A stretch of 64,000 nt of DNA, taken from assembly GCA_035578175.1 (NCBI GenBank), contig JAQMRL010000003.1, positions 100,986,969-101,050,968 of the forward strand, given 5' to 3'. A model generated the notes under the pieces. It saw nothing but the letters and a program-made list of their open reading frames with translations. It had not been told where the DNA came from and searched no databases. Positions 36,238-47,935 of the stretch are shown one piece after another. Origin of the DNA: Catonia carolina. Taxonomy: Eukaryota; Arthropoda; Insecta; Hemiptera; Achilidae. The position numbers and the translations under genes are program-made. Position 1 is the stretch's first letter. Each line of letters starts with the position of its first letter.

Positions 36238-36859
36238 CAGAGTGAGCAACATAAAACCAACCTATTACATAACCGCTGCAGAATCGGTAGGTTACGTTGT
36301 AATGAAATTGTATGAACGATGGGGATAATTTAAATCAAAAATAACGTTAAACGTTATTTAAATGTTGCATTTATTTACATTTTTGTTAAAACGATGTTCA
36401 AAAACATCGATGCATTTTTGTGCTCGACTGATTATTTGGAGAGACGTCTGACGCAAAACGTTGTTGTCAGTTTTACTGATTTCTCGTTGAATGTTCTACC
36501 TTCAGTTCATAAATAATGTGGGGATTAGATGCATAAAAGCTCTCCTTTAAGTAGCCTTAAAGAATAAAATCGCTAGTAGACAACTCTGGGGATCGTAGAG
36601 GCCACCGTCCTCTGGTGACAATTCGTTCATTCGTGAAAGCAGCATGAACGAGGTTCAGTGAAACATTTGAAGTGTGTCATGTTGCTCCGTCTTATTGAAA
36701 GAAGCTGTAATCTTTTTCATTACCTGTTAATTGCCCATAACATTCTTCGAAAATATTAAAGTAAACTTGTGTATCGACAGTTTGATTACACTACTCGCGT
36801 GTGAAAACATTGTCGCGTAGCGGTTACGTTACGGGTTCGGTTTTATCTTGCTCACCCGG
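36238..36859 (-). mobile_element. Tc1/mariner-like non-autonomous element
   Basis: Left CAGAGTGAGCAACATAAAAC and right (reversed) CCGGGTGAGCAAGATAAAAC form TIRs that continue into CATAACCGCT versus CGTAACCGCT. TA precedes the left end; the right TA is lost. On the minus strand, 36545-36705 encodes YSFFQ, stop, DGAT, then HTSNVSLNLVHAAFTNERIV and RGRWPLRSPELSTSDFIL. This is a DDE_3-type catalytic region with the QQDGAT, RSP-(D/E)L and SDF signatures, broken by stops. The rest of the transposase is deleted. Confidence 0.75.
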
Positions 36860-37956
36860 TTGTTACATTGGGAAGTATGAATTATTCAATTTTATCAGTC
36901 TTTAAATGGATACCATCTATAATTGTGCTTTCTATCTCGAACCAATTTGGAAGTATGACCATGGATTTGTCATTGCGGTTACTCGTGTTATGTGGTACGC
37001 TTGTATCGAATCGATAAACAACAATCCAGAAAAATTTATTTATGCATGAGAATGTGTAATATATATGTTATGAAAAAATGTAGGTTCAAAAAATTGTTCG
37101 ACATCTACAATATTTACAACTTTGTGAGTGAAAATAGAGTTGCCTCAAAACAATACTATGCAAATATTTTTAAATCAGTGTTATATAGTTTTGGATTTTT
37201 ATCATTTTCGTTCATGAACTTTAGTTCTAAAATAAATTTTAGTGTGGTGAAAGTTTGAAGAATTTTTGATAAACAAGGGATGTATTAGTTTCAGAAGATA
37301 TCTAAGCTTTTTACTTAATGTTATTGACGATAAAAGGTAATAGTAAGCGAGAAAAAAATCATCAAAATTGGTCAATCGTTATCTGATTAAATTATATAAC
37401 TAAATTTATTATTGGAGTTAGTAAAAGGATGTAATTGATAAAAACATTGCCTACCTAATTTTCAATTAAGTTTCATTCATGTTTTCTTTTGGAATTGTGT
37501 TATTTAAAAATGGAGGCAGTGGACAAGAATATGGGGCTTCGGCAACCACTGATGTGGTGGGGAGATGACATCAATAGAGCGGTGGGATAAACTGGAGGCA
37601 GTAAGAAAAAAAAAGTAGAAAAAACAGAAACGTGGAGAAATTTAGGCTTATGTTCAATGTTGAACGAATGGGCTACAACAAAAAATTCCAATACTTATGC
37701 CTACCTACAATAATCATGAACGTCCAAACAGTAGATATTTTTGTATACTACAGCTTCAAAAACCCATTAAATTTTTCTGAACTTCCTGATCACCTAATAA
37801 AGCTAAAATTTAACACATTTATTTCTCAGTGGTTGAAGAGAAAATATAAAACATTTTAAATTTCGATCTTTTGGACGTAAGTGTCAAAGCTGTATATTTG
37901 TCTTAAAGAGCTACAGTTTCAAAAAAATCGGCATGCATATTCTGCAACTGATACTT
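36860..37956. other. No gene recognised
   Basis: Several frames of 60-90 codons without recognisable domains. Composition is like the surrounding AT-rich DNA. Confidence 0.4.
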
Positions 37957-38341
37957 TGTTGTTCAGGTCATCAGCCGAAAGCTTGAATTGAACCTCTGAG
38001 ACTTTACTAAGTAAAATAAAAAGTGAGCTAGTTTACAGTTTCCTTCCTCACTGAATGGAAAAGTATCCTGATCATCATGCTAGGCCCTCTGAAAAGCATC
38101 TATTCTTCACCCTGCAAATAACATCTTTACTTCATTCACCACAGGTTCTGGCTGTACAATGAAATTTATTACTTTCAGAGGGACAACTCTTGACTAGTAT
38201 CTTTTACCCCTCTATCTCTTCTGTTCTTAAATGCTTGTCATATTATTGGTTGACCATGTGATAAGAAGCAGAATTTTTTTTGCAGCCCTGGAACTAGCAA
38301 ATCGACTGCGGTAATTCAACACTCCACCTGCCATTTATGAG
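37957..38341 (-). mobile_element. Family A repeat, copy A7 (full length)
   Basis: TTGTTGTTCAGGTCATCAGC to ACTCCACCTGCCATTTATGA (reverse orientation), with all blocks present and moderate divergence. Confidence 0.9.
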
Positions 38342-38585
38342 GAATAACTTAGGCCTATACTTATGAAAACCAAATTAGTTGAATTTTTATTACTTGCTCC
38401 TAAGAAGCAGTAAGGGTGTATTTGCCGGAAAACAATAAATGTTATTTCTGTACTTTTTCAAACAGCTATAATTCTAAAAATCAAGTTAATTATTTTAAAG
38501 CGTGTACCTGGAAAACGTATGTGCGAGTTAAACAGGGAAAACAATGAACTGTAGTCACTAAATCACTGCACCTTTTTTTAATCCG

Positions 38586-38789
38586 AGGCGGCGAGAAAAA
38601 CTCATGTTCACTCCCTTACGATGGGGAAAGTAGTGTTGGACTCAATTGAGGCGTCCTCGTCCAGCCCCAAGAAGGCCGCAACCTCTTACCAACCAAAAAC
38701 CTGCCGCTTGGCCACTTGATCCGACATCAGCAAACAACCCTCCACCTCCCTCGGAACTGTTTATATAATACTACAAGGGAAATGTCGGG
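38586..38789. repeat. 204-bp direct repeat, copy 1
   Basis: From AGGCGGCGAGAAAAACTCAT to ACAAGGGAAATGTCGG. It is nearly identical to 39669-39871 and less AT-rich than its surroundings. Read on the minus strand it has a TATA-like TATTATATAAACAG near one end and a box-A-like TGGCCAAGCGG. Flanks differ between the copies, so the unit of about 204 bp is a defined repeat. Class unknown. Confidence 0.85.
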
Positions 38790-39668
38790 TACCTAAAAAG
38801 CTAAAAGATTTTTTTATAATTTATTTAATGCTCTCTGATGAAGCTAACAATAATCGCGCGCATAGCTCAGGCGCAATGACTATTTTTAAATAAGACAAAA
38901 AATAGGTTTATACATTTAAATAAATATTTTAAATTCCCGGGTTTTTCTAACGTTTTCTGTAAACTAAGTCGTATCAGTAAATGAAAGAAAAGGTTTAACT
39001 CGGCTGAACACACTGGAAGACCAATTTGCTATAGCAGTTGGCAAAGGTAACCTTGTTTAGACGTCAGCCCATTTCATAACCTGTATTAGAGCGGAGATAT
39101 CAGCTACAATCTGAAAGAGGCTTAAATTCAATACCTTCACGTTCTCTTTCAACTGTGCATCTCCTTGTCTTTTATATCTTTTATGTATTTAACTGGAGGG
39201 AATCTATATTCCAACTGATATTAATTACATTATGTTATCTCTTAACAAAGATTAGTACAATGCAAGAAGAGAAGGGAATATCATATAGATTTTATTAACA
39301 GATCTTTTTAAACAATGGACATAATTATAGAGGGCGTATCATTAGACTATAAACGATAAGTTATTGCATCCAGTTTCTTTTGCTGCTGTTGTATGGAGTA
39401 TTCCTTCGTACGTACTTAATATGTTTATGACGGTTATTAAAGTTGTCCTACTTACTCTACTTTTTTGATTTCTTCTCCCACTCTATTTCTGAACACGAAT
39501 ATTCATCGATCGACTGGATTGTTTGTACAAAACTCCTCAAAATTAGGTAATGTAATTTGAATCATTAAAATTCTTACGCTAGAGCTAAAAAACGTATGTT
39601 TATTTTATCTTGTGCTCTGTTGAAGAAATACCTAAAATATTTTTGGAGAAAAATTCTTTTTATATCCC

Positions 39669-39871
39669 AGGCGGCGAGAAAAACTCATGTTGACTCCCTC
39701 ACGATGGGGGAAGTAGTGTTGGACTCAATTGAGGCTTCCTCGTCCAGCCCCAAGGAGGAAGCAACCACCTACCAATCAAAAACCCGCCGCTTGACCACTT
39801 GATCCGACATCAGCAAACAACCCTCTTCCTCCCTCGGAACTGTTTATATAATACTACAAGGGAAATGTCGG
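39669..39871. repeat. 203-bp direct repeat, copy 2
   Basis: Same unit as 38586-38789, in the same orientation, 1,083 bp downstream. Few substitutions and one or two indels separate them, suggesting a recent origin. The minus strand keeps TATTATATAAACAG and here reads TGGTCAAGCGG. Confidence 0.85.
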
Positions 39872-40270
39872 ATTAAAAAATGTTCACACTGTTAGCGGGG
39901 CGTGGAAAGGAATTCTCCTCTCGCCTAATTCCCCTCTCGCTGTCACTGACCCACACTCACTCTCTCACTTTCATTCTTCTCTTTCATCACCAGCTCAGGA
40001 AATTAGTGTGCCTGCTTTATGAGATCTGGACAGGATTGATTTACTGTGGGGGAAGGGTGATCTCGCTGATCTCCAGATGTCTCCTCCCTCCGCAGTCTTC
40101 CGGAGAAAAATTCTTATGTATCTTATTATACAACCCGGTTATATCTCTTTGTACAAATACGAAAGCCTTCATGACTTACTCCCTCCCTAATCATTCATTT
40201 TTTAATTTCCCGATCAACCGGAGAACTGAAATTCGGACAGTTTATAACTTAATAGAGTTTGAATAACTTG
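39872..40270 (+). other. GC-richer unassigned segment with a 129-codon frame
   Basis: Directly after repeat copy 2, an open frame of 128 residues (39880-40266) runs through a pyrimidine-rich, less AT-rich segment. It contains SLSLTHTHSLTF and no recognisable domain. Absence of a family match and a low-complexity start argue against a real gene, but it is one of the longer non-transposon frames here. Confidence 0.2.
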
Positions 40271-40297
40271 AATAAAATAATAATGAATTAAATGAAT

Positions 40298-40640
40298 AAG
40301 TTGAAATTGGAGTATTTGAATAAATTAATAAACTACTCCAATTTCAACTTACAGTTGATGTTGAAAGATCAAGGTATTGAAGAGTTCAGAGAATTCAAGT
40401 TAGAATTCAAGTAGGGTGTCTGATGTCGTTGATGATTGGATATTGGTGGATGGAGAATAAGTTGAATTTTTAGTTATTCAACTACTTTAATTTTAACTTA
40501 TTTCAACTTACAGTTAATGTTGAAAGATCAAGGAGTATTGAAGTTTTGAATAACTTATTCAAATTTCAACTTACAGTTGATGTTGAAAAATCAAGGAGAT
40601 TGAACTGATCAGAGAATTCAAGTTCCTTGGGTATCTAATG
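40298..40640 (+). repeat. Triplicated LINE segment
   Basis: The phrase TTTCAACTTACAGTTGATG followed by TTGAAAGATCAAGG occurs at about 40342, 40502 and 40567. The last copy continues in frame into IELIREFKFLGYLMSYTGEV, a LINE reverse-transcriptase motif (FKYLGY). A 17-bp perfect inverted repeat (40298-40314 with 40334-40350) lies in the first unit. Confidence 0.7.
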
Positions 40641-41255
40641 TCGTACACTGGGGAAGTGTATGTAGACCACAAACCCGTGATATTTAATCGTATGTGTTAA
40701 ACGATATCTAGGACTCTTTAAAAAAAACTTCCAAAGAAATTATGATGACGTTATATACATTAATGGCTATCAAACGTGGGTTTTAACATCCAAAGACAGA
40801 ACCAGATATTCACTTTTTAGGTTGAACCCTTGGTGTGTCTAATTGAAATGGAAGGAAATCGACTGTCGAGGAGATTAATATTTATTTTACATTTCTGGTG
40901 GTGTCCAATAAGTTGGACTACCGTAAAAGAGGTGGGATGGACCACAAGCCCGTGATATTTAATCGTATATGCTAAAGGATATCTAGGAATCTTAAAAGCA
41001 AAACTTCCAAAGAGACTATGATGATTTTATATACATCATTGGCGTGGGTTTTGACATCTAAGACAGAACCAGAGATGCATTTTTACGTAGAATCCTTGGT
41101 GTATTTAGTTTAAATACAAGCATGAGTAGCCATCGTCATAATTGGTTTGAAATGTCTGTTAAATGGAAGAAAGTCGACTGTCGAGGAGTATAATAATTAT
41201 CTTACATTTCTGGTGGTGTCCATTAGTTTGGACTAACGCAATAGAGATAAGCAAA
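40600..41255 (+). pseudogene. LINE RT C-terminal remnant, tandemly duplicated
   Basis: Frame pieces EFKFLGYLMSYTGEVYVDHK, FNRMC, ISRTL and TSKDRTR match the region just after the RT catalytic core of LINEs (FKYLGY...FNRICG...SRTL...LTSKDR). The segment starting GACCACAAACCCGTGATATT at 40668 recurs as GACCACAAGCCCGTGATATT at about 40940, and ATTTCTGGTGGTGTCCA recurs at 40890 and 41210. The offset is about 275-320 bp, so the remnant was duplicated in tandem after it had lost its frame. Confidence 0.75.
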
Positions 41256-41265
41256 TCAATTAGAA

Positions 41266-41656
41266 GTCATAACAGACAGGTGGAGTGTTACATTATTTGA
41301 CTTAATTTGTTTGTTCCAGGGCTACAAAAATAATTCGGTTTCTTATCATGTGATCAGCCAATAAAATAACTGAATCATTTATCAACAAGAGACACTAGTC
41401 AAAAGACACTAGTCAGAGTTATCTCCTCTGAAAGTAATGACTTTTTTTATACAGCTTGACCCTGTAGTGAATGAAGCGAAAGTTTTATTTGTAGGGTGAA
41501 AATTATGTTCTTTTCAGAGGGCCTGGCATACTGATAAGCATACTTTTCAACTCTGTGAGGAAGACTTTGGTAAACCACCTTACTCCTCGATTTACTTTGT
41601 AAAACCTCTAGAATTTCAAACCAGCCTTTTGTCTGATGACCTAAACAACAACAATA
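41266..41656 (+). mobile_element. Family A repeat, copy A8 (full length)
   Basis: AGTCATAACAGACAGGTGGA start to TGATGACCTAAACAACAAC AATAA end, showing the (AAC)n-type tail most clearly. An internal short duplication (AGACACTAGTCA twice, about 41391-41413) is present. Confidence 0.9.
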
Positions 41657-42045
41657 AACTAACGACAACAGCCTAAAGTTTGAAGCAGGGGTAGGTAGGG
41701 GGATTGAATTTAAAAACTAAAGCATTTAGTATTTCGACCAATTGATCCTAAGGGGTAAACCTATAAGTGCGTGGTGATTGAATTATACAAATAAGCTTAT
41801 TTAAGAAAAAATGTATTACATAATATTTTTCATTTATTTACTATTAAATTAATAAAGCACAATTCTTCTACCCCAGCATAAAAAAAACCATGTAATAAAA
41901 TAAAACAATGTACGTTATTCTAAAGAATGAGTTATTTAAATGGATTTGTTATTAAAAATAATTAAAGTAATTAATTAAATATACAATCACATGAATTATC
42001 TTTATTATATTAACGCTCCAAATAACAAATTTTCTTTAGAAATAA

Positions 42046-42202
42046 AACAAAGAAACTTTCAGTTATAAAGAAAACGTATTAAAGGAAATTTAAAACATAC
42101 TACGTTAATAAAAGAAAACATCTTCTTACATATTAATAATAGTACTTGAATGGTTGATAAATTAAAGTCATTTAAATTACAAAGATATGTAATTAGTTAA
42201 CT
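42046..42202. repeat. 157-bp direct repeat, copy 1
   Basis: AACAAAGAAACTTTCAGTTA to ATATGTAATTAGTTAACT. It recurs at 43085-43238 with a 3-bp deletion and one or two substitutions. The first copy lies outside Family H copy H8, the second inside it. Confidence 0.92.
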
Positions 42203-42529
42203 ACATTTCTTTTTGTATTATTCTTTTCAATTCAATTTTTTTCTTTGTGTTCTTTTATTGTGGTTGTTTTGTATCATGCTCAAGTAAAAGTGAACGTCTG
42301 AAGTTGGATCTTTGAATTTCATCCATAATAACAGCTGAACTTTGAACATTAGTTTATACGATGTGTCTTTTCGGGCAAAACATTTCTTTGGCTGAAATTA
42401 ACAATGAGCAAAAAAGGAGATGGTTTTTATTTGATTTTTTACACAATCCAGTAGACCTCATCAAAGTCATCTTCATACCGTTTCATGAGCCATCTTCATA
42501 CTCTTTAAAAACTTGATTTTCACATTCTG

Positions 42530-43377
42530 AAATTTTCTCATAAACGGCTCCTACAATTTTTTAAAAAAAATGCCTCAATTACTACATTTGTTATGCTCTA
42601 CAAGATAGGATAAGCGCCATCTCTGCTAAAATTCTTGGAGAGGCTGTGCTCTCGTAGAAAAAAAATATTTTTTTTTAAGATTGCGGCCTTAGTATGTATT
42701 TTAAGGAAAAAGTGTATATCATAAAAGTTGTAAAACATATAAAAACCTACATATTTTATTTGTATTGTTTTCTTTTACAACGCTTAGTTTAGCAACAATT
42801 AGTTATTTTATCTTTTTTTTCATGAAAATCGGTAAAAAATGGGATTTTTTAAAATTGCGGCCTTAGTATGTCTTTTGCACAAAAGTGTATGTAACTAAAG
42901 TTATAAAAACTTTAAAAATCTACAATTTTTATTTCAAGAATTTTTTTCTACAGAGCCTAGTTTAGTAAATTAATGATTTCTCGTTTTTTTAAGTTGAATA
43001 GAGTTTGATTTTCATTTTGAGTCATTCACTCATAATTAAAATTAGGTTATGTTTTTCATTTTACATTGAATAATCTTGATTATTAACAAAGAAACTTTCA
43101 GTTATAAAGAAAACGTATTAAAGGAAATTTAAAACATACTACGTTGATAAAAGAAAACATCTTCTTACATATTAATAATACTTGAATGGTTGATAAATTA
43201 AAGTCATTTAAATTACAAAGATATGTAATTAGTTAACTTATTAGTTAGTAATTAGATATGATATTAGTTATTTATGTATGTAAATTAGTTTTGAAATTTT
43301 TTTTTATATTTTCATAAAATTTGTCATTATCTACATTGGCAAGAGAAAGTTGTGTGTGTTTCACTCCAGATTTTTCT
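42530..43377 (+). mobile_element. Family H, copy H8, disrupted
   Basis: Family blocks from AAACGGCTCCTACAATTTTT through AAAATTAGGTTATG (about 43045), then a foreign segment (43060-43320), then the family 3' end GGCAAGAGAAAGT and TGTGTGTTTCACTCCAGAT (43339-43370). The 5' subterminal repeat is not visible. The foreign segment includes the second copy of the 157-bp direct repeat. Confidence 0.65.
43085..43238. repeat. 154-bp direct repeat, copy 2
   Basis: Near-identical to 42046-42202, same orientation, offset 1,039 bp. Confidence 0.92.
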
Positions 43378-43551
43378 ATTCTATTATAGTTTGGAAATAG
43401 CTCAGAAGAGTTATTTTGCAGAGCAACGAACAAAGTGAAAATTACTATGTGGTCTCCAACATCAGAAAGAATAGGACCTTAAAGAAGAAGAACTATTATT
43501 CAGAATTATTCCGTTCCACTATAGCTAGAATAATCGCGGTACCTACTATCA

Positions 43552-44746
43552 GTTTCATAATCAGACACCCGAGTTTGAACCCTTGCATCTCCAAAATTAT
43601 GAGTCGAATTTCAACATACTTTACATCAAAATTTAGCTAATTTTATTCTGCGTTGACCTAGAATAATCCTATAGTTTTGATGTTTAAAAATTGCCATATC
43701 GACGTTGGAAGACAAAAAGGCCCGGTTATTTTGCTACCGCAACAAATTTCATGCGTTAAGAGGCATGTGACTCGATAACTATTTGACCGAAAAGTTTGAA
43801 ATTTTAATGCAACATAGAAAATTATATTCTTACAGCGTGTACGAAATTTCAAATTCGTACGTTATTTAAATTTTCATTTATTAACAATATTCTAAACCCT
43901 TGCTATCTCGGTAACCGCTCGATTGTTCGGGACGGGCAAACTATCGTTTTATTCAGCGTAAAAAACTTAGTACAGATATGTTAATAACATGAAATAATGA
44001 TTGGCCAATGTTGTAGTAGAATTTTAAAAATTTTGAAAAATAGACTGGGTAATGCGGGGTAGGGCGCTACTATCCAAGTTTCCTAATTATGACTGTCTAT
44101 CTGAATTGACAGACTGCCGAATCTATCTAACTAAATTGAAAAATTTGAAGAACTATCTACCTGAATTGATAGTAGTACCGACAAGATGACATGTACACAA
44201 ACTGGCAACATGGATAGTAGCGCCCACCTCCGCTTTAACCAGTCTAATTTTTCAAAATTTTAAAAATTCTACCACAACATTGGCCAATCAATATTTCATG
44301 TTATTAACATATCTGTACTAAGTTTTTTACGCTGAATAAAACGATAGTTTGCCCGTCCCGAACAATCGAGTGGTTAACAAAAAAGCAAGGGTTCAGAATA
44401 TTGTTAATAAATCAAAATTTAAATAACATACGAATTTGAAATTTCGTACACGCTGTAAGAATATAATTTTCTATGTTGTGTTAAAATTTCAAACTTTCCG
44501 GTTAAATAGTTATTGAGTTACACGCCTCTAAACACATGAAATTTGTTACGGTAGCAAAAAACCAGCTCGTTTTGTCTTTCAACCTCGATATGGCAAATTT
44601 CAAACAACACTTAAAATATAGTTTTATTATAGGTCAACGTAAAATATAATCAGCTAAATTTTGGTGTAAAATATGTTGAAATCGGACTCATGGTTTTGGA
44701 AATGCAATGGTTCAAACTCGGGTCCCTATGATTATGAAACCGATAG
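43552..44746. mobile_element. 1.2-kb near-palindrome (foldback-type element)
   Basis: Left arm 43552-44079 and right arm 44209-44746 are inverted copies of each other along their whole length, with scattered substitutions and small indels. Markers: ATTGTTCGGGACGGGCAAAC at 43923 and its reverse at 44351; TTACAGCGTGTACGAAATTT at 43831 and its reverse near 44450. The loop, 44080-44208, contains CTATCTGAATTGACAG and CTACCTGAATTGATAG. No transposase is recognised, nor a target duplication. It could be a foldback transposon or an inverted duplication of another repeat. Confidence 0.85.
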
Positions 44747-44759
44747 AAGTTTGATAGGT

Positions 44760-45660
44760 CTTAAAACACGGCTGTTTATGATAAAGGTGTTTTTTTCTTT
44801 CAGAGTGTAATTCAAGATTGTTTTAGTAGTCCTTTACTAAATTGATTTGGGGTTGAGAGAAGAAGAATCGTGCGTGTGAAAAAATAATAAATACAAACAG
44901 TATGATGTAGCTTATAATGCTGTAGTGGCTGGAGATCTTCCCTTTAATTGTCATTGGCATAATACATTTATACTACAAACTATACACAAATTTCTAAAAA
45001 GTTCCTTCGTGGTGGTTTTGTTTAACTCCTGATTTTATTCTCTGTCTGTTTCTTGTCGTAAAAATTTATATCAGTAGTCCTTTAAAAATGATGAGCACAG
45101 TATAATATTTTATTATGCGTATTCTGTTAAGACAAAGCTTATAAAATATATATTATTTTTTCTTTTGTTTTATTCTGTTTGTTTTGTTTTCGTATTTGCC
45201 ATTTGACTCATACATATATTATATTGTTTTGTATTTAGTTTATGATTTTTGTGATAAATTTAGTTTTATGAATCATACTTTTAAGGTCTTGGGTGGTCAG
45301 TCCTTTCTTTTATTTTGGTTGCATTTAAGTTTCCTCTTTGTACTTACAGAGACATTTTTCTTTATTGCGTGGTCTGTCAGTTAAATTTATGTTATGATGT
45401 ATTTAGAACTTTAGAACGCCCATTAAGATTTCGTCTCTTAAATCAGGCGTCATAAAATTCAGAGTTGACTACCGTTTCGTATTTGACATTTATAATGAGT
45501 TGTATGCTACTCAGTATTTTATCGCTCATTATTTTCAGGTGGAATGTTTATCGTATTCTAAAACTGATGGCAAGTTGATGGACTGTGTTTAGTAGCATTG
45601 ACCTTAATTGTTACGACTGTAAACTAGATTTAAAAGGGTAAAGGTTCATATTATATTGAC
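44760..45660. other. No gene recognised
   Basis: AT-rich. A 66-codon hydrophobic frame at 45184-45384 has no support beyond being open. Confidence 0.4.
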
Positions 45661-45760
45661 CAAACTAATTACTCTTAAAGTAATAAATTTTATGATACAG
45701 CTAGAACATTTGGTGAAGGTAATGAATGTATCAGGTGTCGGGATGAAGAATAAATCCATT
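45661..45760 (+). mobile_element. Family A fragment, copy A9 (degenerate)
   Basis: ACTCTTAAAGTAATAAATTT then ATACAGCTAGAACATTTGGT GAAGG aligns with the middle of Family A (GTAATGAATTTCATTATACAG CCAGACCCTGTGG). Ends are unclear. Confidence 0.55.
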
Positions 45761-45857
45761 TCCTAATGTGATATTACAGAATTATATTTTTTAACTTTTT
45801 ATTTTAGATAAAGATAAACTATCTGACTACTCATTTACCTTTATCTTAACTTAGTTT

Positions 45858-46249
45858 TCCCGTAACAGGCAGAAGGTGTTAAATTATTTGTACTCCATCT
45901 TCTAGTTCCAGGGCTACAAAAATTAGTTTTGTTTCTTATCACATGGTCAGCCCATTATATACGACTGAAGTATTTAATAACAGAAAGGTACAGGTGTAAA
46001 AGACATTAGTCAGTGTTATCTTCTCTGAGAGTAATAAAATTCATCATACAGCCAGCCCTGTGGTGAATGAAGTGAAGGTGTCATTTGCAGGGTGGAAAGT
46101 AGATAATTTTCAGAGGGCCTGGCATGCTGATAAGCGTACACTTCCACTCATTGAGGAAGGCAAGGTAAACCATCTCACTCCTCGTTTTACTTAGTAAAGC
46201 CTCTAGAGGTTCAAACCAGTCTTTCGGCTGACGACCCAAACAAAAACAC
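45858..46249 (+). mobile_element. Family A repeat, copy A10 (full length)
   Basis: CCCGTAACAGGCAGAAGGTG start to TTTCGGCTGACGACCCAAAC end, all blocks present. Confidence 0.9.
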
Positions 46250-46308
46250 ACTAAACTTAGTGAGAAAATTACTGTGGAATTAAATATTATAGTTTTGTAA
46301 TGATGATG

Positions 46309-46698
46309 TTGATTAGTTCATCAGCCGAAATTCTGGTTTGAACCGGTAAATGCTTCACTAAGTAAAACGAGAGGTGAGGTGGTTTACCTATGCTTTTACT
46401 CACTGAATGGTCAAGTATCCTTATCAGCATGTCAGGCCCTCTGAAAAGCATCTATTTTCCACTCTGCAAATCGCATCTTAACTTCATTTATCACAGTCTG
46501 GCTGCGTAATAATATTCATTACTCTTAGAGGAGATAACTGTGACTAGTGTCTTTTATACCTCTACCTCTTCTGTTCTTGACTCCTTTAGTCATATAATTG
46601 GCTGACCATATGATAAGAAACAGAACTATTTTTGTAGCCCTGGAACTAGCAGTTCGAGTGCCAATAATTTTACACTCCACCTGCCTGTTGTTGGCATA
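46309..46698 (-). mobile_element. Family A repeat, copy A11 (full length), inverted to A10
   Basis: Reverse-orientation copy from GATTAGTTCATCAGCCGAAA to CACTCCACCTGCCTGTTG. It forms a tail-to-tail inverted pair with A10, separated by about 60 bp. Confidence 0.9.
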
Positions 46699-47860
46699 AG
46701 TTTTGTATTATGAATACAAATTACAAGCATTACAATAAATTGTATTATGATTAAATTAATTTTATATAAAATTCTAAAACCCGTGGTTGTATTCATTTTT
46801 AGATAATTAATTTTACGCTTTGTAAGACTTATGAAAATTTTATGTATAAGAGGGTTAACGAATTTATTGTGAGTTTTACCTTTAACGCGTTCTGTTGGTG
46901 ACTGAAATCCCCATCTCCGTTGGTTATTTTCGAATCTTACTAATGAGGAATCTATTAATGGCTATCAGACATTGACGTTTTAAATTTATGATGTACGTTA
47001 CTTAATAAAATTCTCTTGCATTTTCGTAATAATTAAAAATGGCCAATATTGGCACAATTTAATAACAAAATACTTTTTAAAATTAAAATTGTATTTGCTT
47101 CCTATGTTATTACAAAGGAACATTTTCCGCTCTGTGTGGTCGGTTTGATTGCAACTCCGGTAGTGCTGACCCAAATTTATCAAACGTCTAAAAACTTTTA
47201 AGTCTATAAAACAATCTTAATATATTTTATTAATTACAATTTAAATTTTTTATTAATTACTCTCATAAAATTTGTATAGCTATAACAAAATTTAGGTGTT
47301 AGTAAAACAAAAAAATATTATGGACCAATAAAAAGTTAATTGAATTAACGGTATATTTTCTCGTTTTACGAATTTTATAGCCAATAGAAATAAAATAATG
47401 CTATTAATATCAAACATTTTTATTATGTTTACAGTTAAAATCGGCTAAATTAAAGCAATAATGTAGCAATTTCCGGGAAGATAATTTTAATTTTATAAAA
47501 ATTTGTAATTCATTTATTAGATAACTATAAAAATCTTTTGTAGATGTTTGCTTATAATTAACAATTTTGATTACATTTGGAAGTTGAACAAATAAATTTT
47601 ATGTATTTTTTTTAATGTTTGGCAGTTTATGATCTTGTAATAATATACTATATTGCGTAATTTAGGATAACACTTCCCTTTGTTTAAAATACGGTACTTG
47701 AGTGTGCGTGTACTATATTCTAGTAGGTGTTACTAAAAATATTTAGTCAATAAAGTGCTTCTTTTACTTATTTTTCTTTCGTTGAGTTCAAATAGTGGTT
47801 AATTTTTTTTAAAATATATACTAGTTGATCGAATTAAATTAGAACTCTTAGTCTTTTTCT
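46699..47860. other. No gene recognised
   Basis: AT-rich; no ORF with a domain, no clear repeat. Confidence 0.4.
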
Positions 47861-47935
47861 TCTTCACTTCATGGATTAGGCAGCTCGGTCTGTTCCGGAA
47901 ACCATCTCTTAGTTCCAATTGGGCAGATTACAACG
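47861..47935 (-). pseudogene. LINE 3' terminal fragment
   Basis: Minus-strand TTCCGGAACAGACCGAGCTG then CCTAATCCATGAAGTGAAG aligns with the 3' end of the LINE remnant at 31206-31435 (TTCGGAACAGGCAGAGATGC, CCTAATCCTTGAAAAGCAG). A 5'-truncated copy of the same LINE. Confidence 0.55.

Noticed and set aside
39880..40266. 128-aa frame as a host gene
   Set aside because: No start context, domain or splice signals; kept only as an unassigned open segment.
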